Assembly (NCBI GenBank): GCA_964425485.1
Contig: CAYRML010000062.1
Location: 1 to 8,042, forward strand
Length of the DNA stretch: 8,042 nucleotides
Direction of reading: 5' to 3'
Source of the DNA: CAYRML01 sp964425485
GTDB taxonomy: Bacteria > Bacillota > Dehalobacteriia > UBA4068
Below are positions 6,701 to 8,042 of this stretch, in pieces (positions within the stretch are counted from its first letter, which is position 1; every line of letters begins with the position of its first letter). The translations under genes were made by a program, and so were the position numbers. The notes under the pieces were generated by a model. That model was not told the origin of the DNA and did not search any database. It worked only from the letters and a program-made list of their open reading frames with translations.

Positions 6701-7006
6701 CAATTCCGCACACAAGTTGAGACCGGACTGACCCCCTAAATTGGGCAAAAGCGCATCAGGCCTTTCGATTTCTATAATTTCCGTTAAACGCTTGACATTT
6801 AGCGGTTCAATATAGGTGGCATCAGCCATATTGGGATCAGTCATGATGGTAGCAGGGTTGGAGTTGACCAACACAATCTGATATCCCAAATTTTTCAGAG
6901 CTTTGCAGGCTTGGGTGCCCGAATAGTCAAACTCGCAAGCCTGGCCGATAATGATAGGACCGGAGCCGATGATGAGAACTTTATGGATGGAATCTTTTTT
7001 TGGCAT
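3797..7006 (-). CDS. carB: Carbamoyl-phosphate synthase large subunit
   Basis: CarB makes carbamoyl phosphate from bicarbonate, two ATP and ammonia delivered by the glutaminase subunit CarA, feeding pyrimidine and arginine synthesis in the cytosol. The 1069-residue product has the full duplicated architecture. The first synthetase half (about 1-400) shows GPIIIGQACEFDYSG (16-30), the ATP-grasp loop MGGTGSG, and NPRTSRSSALASKATGFP. An oligomerisation segment follows (about 400-550). The second half (about 550-930) shows GGGPNRIGQGIEFDY, LGGRGM and NPRASRTVP. A C-terminal regulatory MGS-like domain (about 935-1069) completes it. No frameshift or missing segment is seen. The start is ATG (7004-7006, MPKKDS), matching E. 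coli CarB; an in-frame GTG three codons earlier overlaps the Shine-Dalgarno site. No carA is adjacent: upstream are a small gene and its terminator. No convincing promoter was found between that terminator and the start. Confidence 0.98.
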   Translation of the reverse strand: MPKKDSIHKVLIIGSGPIIIGQACEFDYSGTQACKALKNLGYQIVLVNSNPATIMTDPNMADATYIEPLNVKRLTEIIEIERPDALLPNLGGQSGLNLCAELAKAGVLEKYNVEVIGVKVDTIEKGEDRIIFKQTMNSIDIEIPRSLPAYNEEEALDIAQQLSYPVVVRPAYTMGGTGSGMAHNEEELKNIVNRGLAASLVGQVLIEESVTGWEELELEVVRDAKGQIITVCFIENIDPIGVHTGDSFCSAPMLTISPQLQKELQEQAYRIVDAIGVIGGTNVQFAHDPQTGRIVVIEINPRTSRSSALASKATGFPIALVSSMLAAGLTLDEIPCGKYGTLDKYVPDGDYVVIKFARWAFEKFPQATDELGTQMKAVGEVMSIGHTYKEAFQKAIRSLENGRYGLGYIGKIQDKSLPELLQMLEKPSSERQFILYQALKLGASIDQLQQMTMIKRWFLEQMAELVELEKEMEAAGAAISDKLLAKAKKDGFSDKYIARICGLAEAEIRQKRQGAGIIQGYGAIHVSGTQHSAYYYSSYNIPPQAPKTAGKRVMVLGGGPNRIGQGIEFDYCCVHAALALRRLGIETIMVNCNPETVSTDYDTSDTLYFEPLTAEDVLSIYQKEQPAGIISQFGGQTPLNLANELEKAGIKVLGTSPRSIDLAEDRDHFRIMMDELEIPMPPSAMATNMEEALAAAAKIGYPLMLRPSYVLGGRGMKVVYDEEALTMYMGQAKDVTPERPILIDRFLDHALECEADAIADGKTVYVPAVMEHIELAGIHSGDSSCVLPSVNIPQKHLDTINDYTQKIAKALNVKGLMNMQYAICEDTVYVLEANPRASRTVPIISKICNIDMVPLATQIISADIHHQPCDLATIPERIIPYFGVKEAVFPFNMFPEVDPILGPEMRSTGEVMGIANTFGEAFFKAQEAAKNSLPLEGTVLISVKQRDKEEIIPIAKKFHELGFKILATDRTNKALEAANIPSDRINKLREGSPHIVDAIGQHKIDIIINSTDDGKSVHEGSYISKAAIKYTVSYITTLAAARAAVKGIEAQAKKSSPMQSLQTYHNQLK

Positions 7007-7014
7007 ATTTTTCA

Positions 7015-7020
7015 CTCCTT
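7015..7020 (-). promoter_or_regulatory. Shine-Dalgarno site that decides the carB start
   Basis: AAGGAG on the minus strand lies 8 nt before the ATG at 7004-7006. The upstream in-frame GTG (7013-7015) overlaps the last base of this site and cannot use it, so the protein should begin MPKKDS. Confidence 0.9.
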
Positions 7021-7036
7021 ATTTTTCTATAACAGC

Positions 7037-7055
7037 ATAACCCCAAAGAGGTTAT
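7037..7055 (-). promoter_or_regulatory. Small hairpin in the carB leader
   Basis: On the minus strand ATAACCT and GGGTTAT can pair (7 bp, one G-T wobble) around a 5-nt loop, ending 16 nt upstream of the carB Shine-Dalgarno site. No T run follows, so it is not a terminator. No PyrR-type binding loop was recognised in the region 7021-7106. Confidence 0.3.
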
Positions 7056-7106
7056 TATTGATGATAAGTAATGGTCAATGATATCTTTTAAGGCCCGCAA
7101 GAGCCC

Positions 7107-7135
7107 AAAAAAAAGGAGGCTCTAAGCCATCCTTA
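7107..7135 (-). terminator. Rho-independent terminator between the small gene and carB
   Basis: On the minus strand AAGGA-T-GGCT pairs with AGCC-TCCTT around a TAG loop, with a single bulged T, and eight T follow or overlap the stem end. It sits a few nucleotides after the stop codon of the 49-codon gene. Because carB lies directly downstream with no obvious promoter of its own, partial read-through here could supply carB, making this a possible attenuator. Confidence 0.85.
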
Positions 7136-7140
7136 ATCAA

Positions 7141-7290
7141 TCATAAATCATATAAAATTGAAATTTTCTCGATGTCGGTAATGGAGATGAGAACACTATC
7201 ACCAAATAAAAGCAATGAACCGACGTTCTCCCGGATGGGGGAAACGTTGCAGAAGCAGCTCTTTTTATCTTTTACCAGTGACTTGTTCAT
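7141..7290 (-). CDS. Hypothetical 49-residue protein in its own transcription unit
   Basis: The frame from ATG (7288-7290) to TGA encodes 49 residues beginning MNKSLVKDKKSCFCNVSP and ending ISILYDL. A good promoter lies 36 nt upstream and a clean terminator just downstream, so it looks like a complete small gene. The middle part has higher GC than its surroundings, as coding DNA here does. The protein has a basic start, a CFC pair (residues 12-14), then alternating hydrophobic residues (about 24-47, LLLFGDSVLISITDIEKISIL) suggesting a small beta structure. No signal peptide or membrane helix is evident. The second half faintly recalls the small CooT-like proteins (LFG followed by an I-x-I pattern), too weak to name. 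The ribosome-binding site (GGGAAAGAG) is only moderate. An alternative is a regulatory leader ORF for carB. Confidence 0.6.
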   Translation of the reverse strand: MNKSLVKDKKSCFCNVSPIRENVGSLLLFGDSVLISITDIEKISILYDL

Positions 7291-7332
7291 GATTACTCTT
7301 TCCCATTTATTTTCTTCATTTTCTTAAAGCAT

Positions 7333-7362
7333 ATTATACACTCATCCAACAATAAAAGTCAA
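7333..7362 (-). promoter_or_regulatory. Promoter of the small gene
   Basis: TTGACT (7357-7362) and TATAAT (7333-7338) are separated by 18 bp on the minus strand, one mismatch from consensus. The predicted start near 7326 gives a 36-nt leader before the ATG at 7290. The -35 box begins 4 bp after the end of the LysR relic. Confidence 0.75.
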
Positions 7363-7366
7363 TATC

Positions 7367-7884
7367 CTAAATATTAATTTTCCAGTAAATATCTTCAAAT
7401 ACTTTTTCTAAAAATGCTATTATCTTAATGCTTATAATAGTATGTAGGGGTAAGACATATATGCTATTTTGAGCCATTACAGGCAGGGAATCGATAATAT
7501 TAAAGAGCCGCCGATATAGCAATTGCTGTATAAATACTAATATGTAATCTTCACTAAATATAATCAATGATAGATTGCCGGATGCAGTTTTTTCCTTATC
7601 TAAATAATAAAGGCAAGTACTGCATTCACGGCTGAGGCTTTTCTGAATAAAATATAATATATGAATGAATATTATGGAGAGCAAGGATAAATATGCTAAA
7701 TTCTATGGATTAATCTACACTTGTAATTATATTGGAGAGCGGCTTTTTGCTTTTCGCTCCATTTTGCCATGGTTTGAAGTTTTTATCCGGGCACATAGCT
7801 GCATAAAATCCTGAAATTCAGCAATAATATTGATTTGTACGGCATTCCGAGGGCAGCAGAGATGAATGCGGGGATATTAATTTG
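7367..7884 (-). pseudogene. Decayed LysR-type regulator, C-terminal effector-domain relic
   Basis: Three fragments in different frames read, in order, like the effector-binding half of a LysR regulator. Fragment 1 (7786-7884, before a TAA) contains PAFISAALGMPYKSI and FRILC, resembling the D-x-A-x-R-I ... L-P-x-S-S-L ... R-x-L-C-A-S segment. Fragment 2, in another frame near 7730-7800, contains LCARIKTSNHGK, like the region around Y-L-x-x-x-G-x-P. Fragment 3 (7367-7702) has ECSTCLYYLDKEK, SGNLSL, and a C-terminal NIIDSLPVMAQNSIYVLP followed by IKIIAFLEKVFEDI, like the final helix of the domain. Spacing from first motif to end (about 170 codons) fits an intact relative. A stretch seems deleted around LLYRRL and no DNA-binding domain is visible. 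The match rests on motif memory, not a search. The longest open piece (7367-7684, TTG start) could be miscalled as a gene. Confidence 0.5.
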
Positions 7885-7990
7885 GGGCCGGGATATTTGT
7901 CTGAGTTTGGTTCTAGGCTGTAGCGTCGAGGCGCAAAATAAGAAGTGGCTTTTTTGTGTCCAAAAACTTATAAAATTTCCATCAAAGGGG

Positions 7991-8020
7991 TTGACATAAG
8001 GTAAAGAGGTATGATATACT
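7991..8020 (+). promoter_or_regulatory. Strong outward-facing promoter at the right edge
   Basis: TTGACA (7991-7996), an 18-bp spacer and TATACT (8015-8020) with a TGA just before it (an extended -10) make a strong sigma-A promoter on the plus strand. Transcription would start near 8027 and leave the window, so the product is unknown. It is the only convincing plus-strand promoter here and diverges from the LysR relic. Nothing else was recognised in 7885-7990. Confidence 0.7.
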
Positions 8021-8042
8021 CAACGGCGTTGCGGCCAAGTAA

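Noticed and set aside
7007..7015. GTG start for carB three codons upstream
   Set aside because: The GTG overlaps the Shine-Dalgarno AAGGAG, and CarB proteins normally begin with MPK at the ATG used here.
7863..8000. 45-codon plus-strand frame starting at an ATG
   Set aside because: There is no promoter or clear ribosome-binding site, it runs through the -35 box of the promoter at 7991-8020, and it lies opposite the LysR relic.

Overview
The window looks like chromosomal DNA of a low-GC, Gram-positive-type (Bacillota) bacterium. The intergenic stretches are very AT-rich, the ribosome-binding sites are strong AGGAGG-type sites, and the promoters are close to the sigma-A consensus with 17-18 bp spacers. 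The proteins feel like those of anaerobic Clostridia or Negativicutes, but that placement is an impression from sequence style, not a search result. Every recognised gene lies on the minus strand, so the map reads right to left.

Right edge (about 7300-8042): a strong plus-strand promoter at 7991-8020 fires out of the window. Next to it is a decayed, frame-broken LysR-type regulator relic (7367-7884, minus). Just beyond the relic's stop codon begins a compact monocistronic unit: promoter 7333-7362, a 49-residue small protein (7141-7290) and a terminator (7107-7135). Then comes an intact carB (3797-7006), the large subunit of carbamoyl-phosphate synthetase, closed by a terminator at 3741-3790. 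No carA lies beside it.

Left half: two paralogous class-III PLP aminotransferases of the putrescine/ornithine type lie in tandem (1995-3347 and 279-1619, about 60% identical by eye). Each has its own near-perfect promoter, a long 5' leader (about 255 and 175 nt), a strong Shine-Dalgarno site and a terminator, so they are separate transcription units. Both genes, the 279-1619 copy above all, nearly lack TTA, CTA and TCA codons, which with the consensus promoters suggests high expression.

The most unusual content is regulatory. The upstream copy's promoter (3609-3637) carries three GTCAATT repeats in register with the DNA helix. The downstream copy's leader holds a terminator-like hairpin overlapping a 13-codon ORF, with a second mutually exclusive pairing partner. 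At the far left a perfect TTGACA-17-TATAAT promoter sits inside a long inverted repeat and runs into a terminator after about 48 nt, consistent with an attenuated leader or a tiny RNA. I see no CRISPR array, tRNA, rRNA or insertion sequence.
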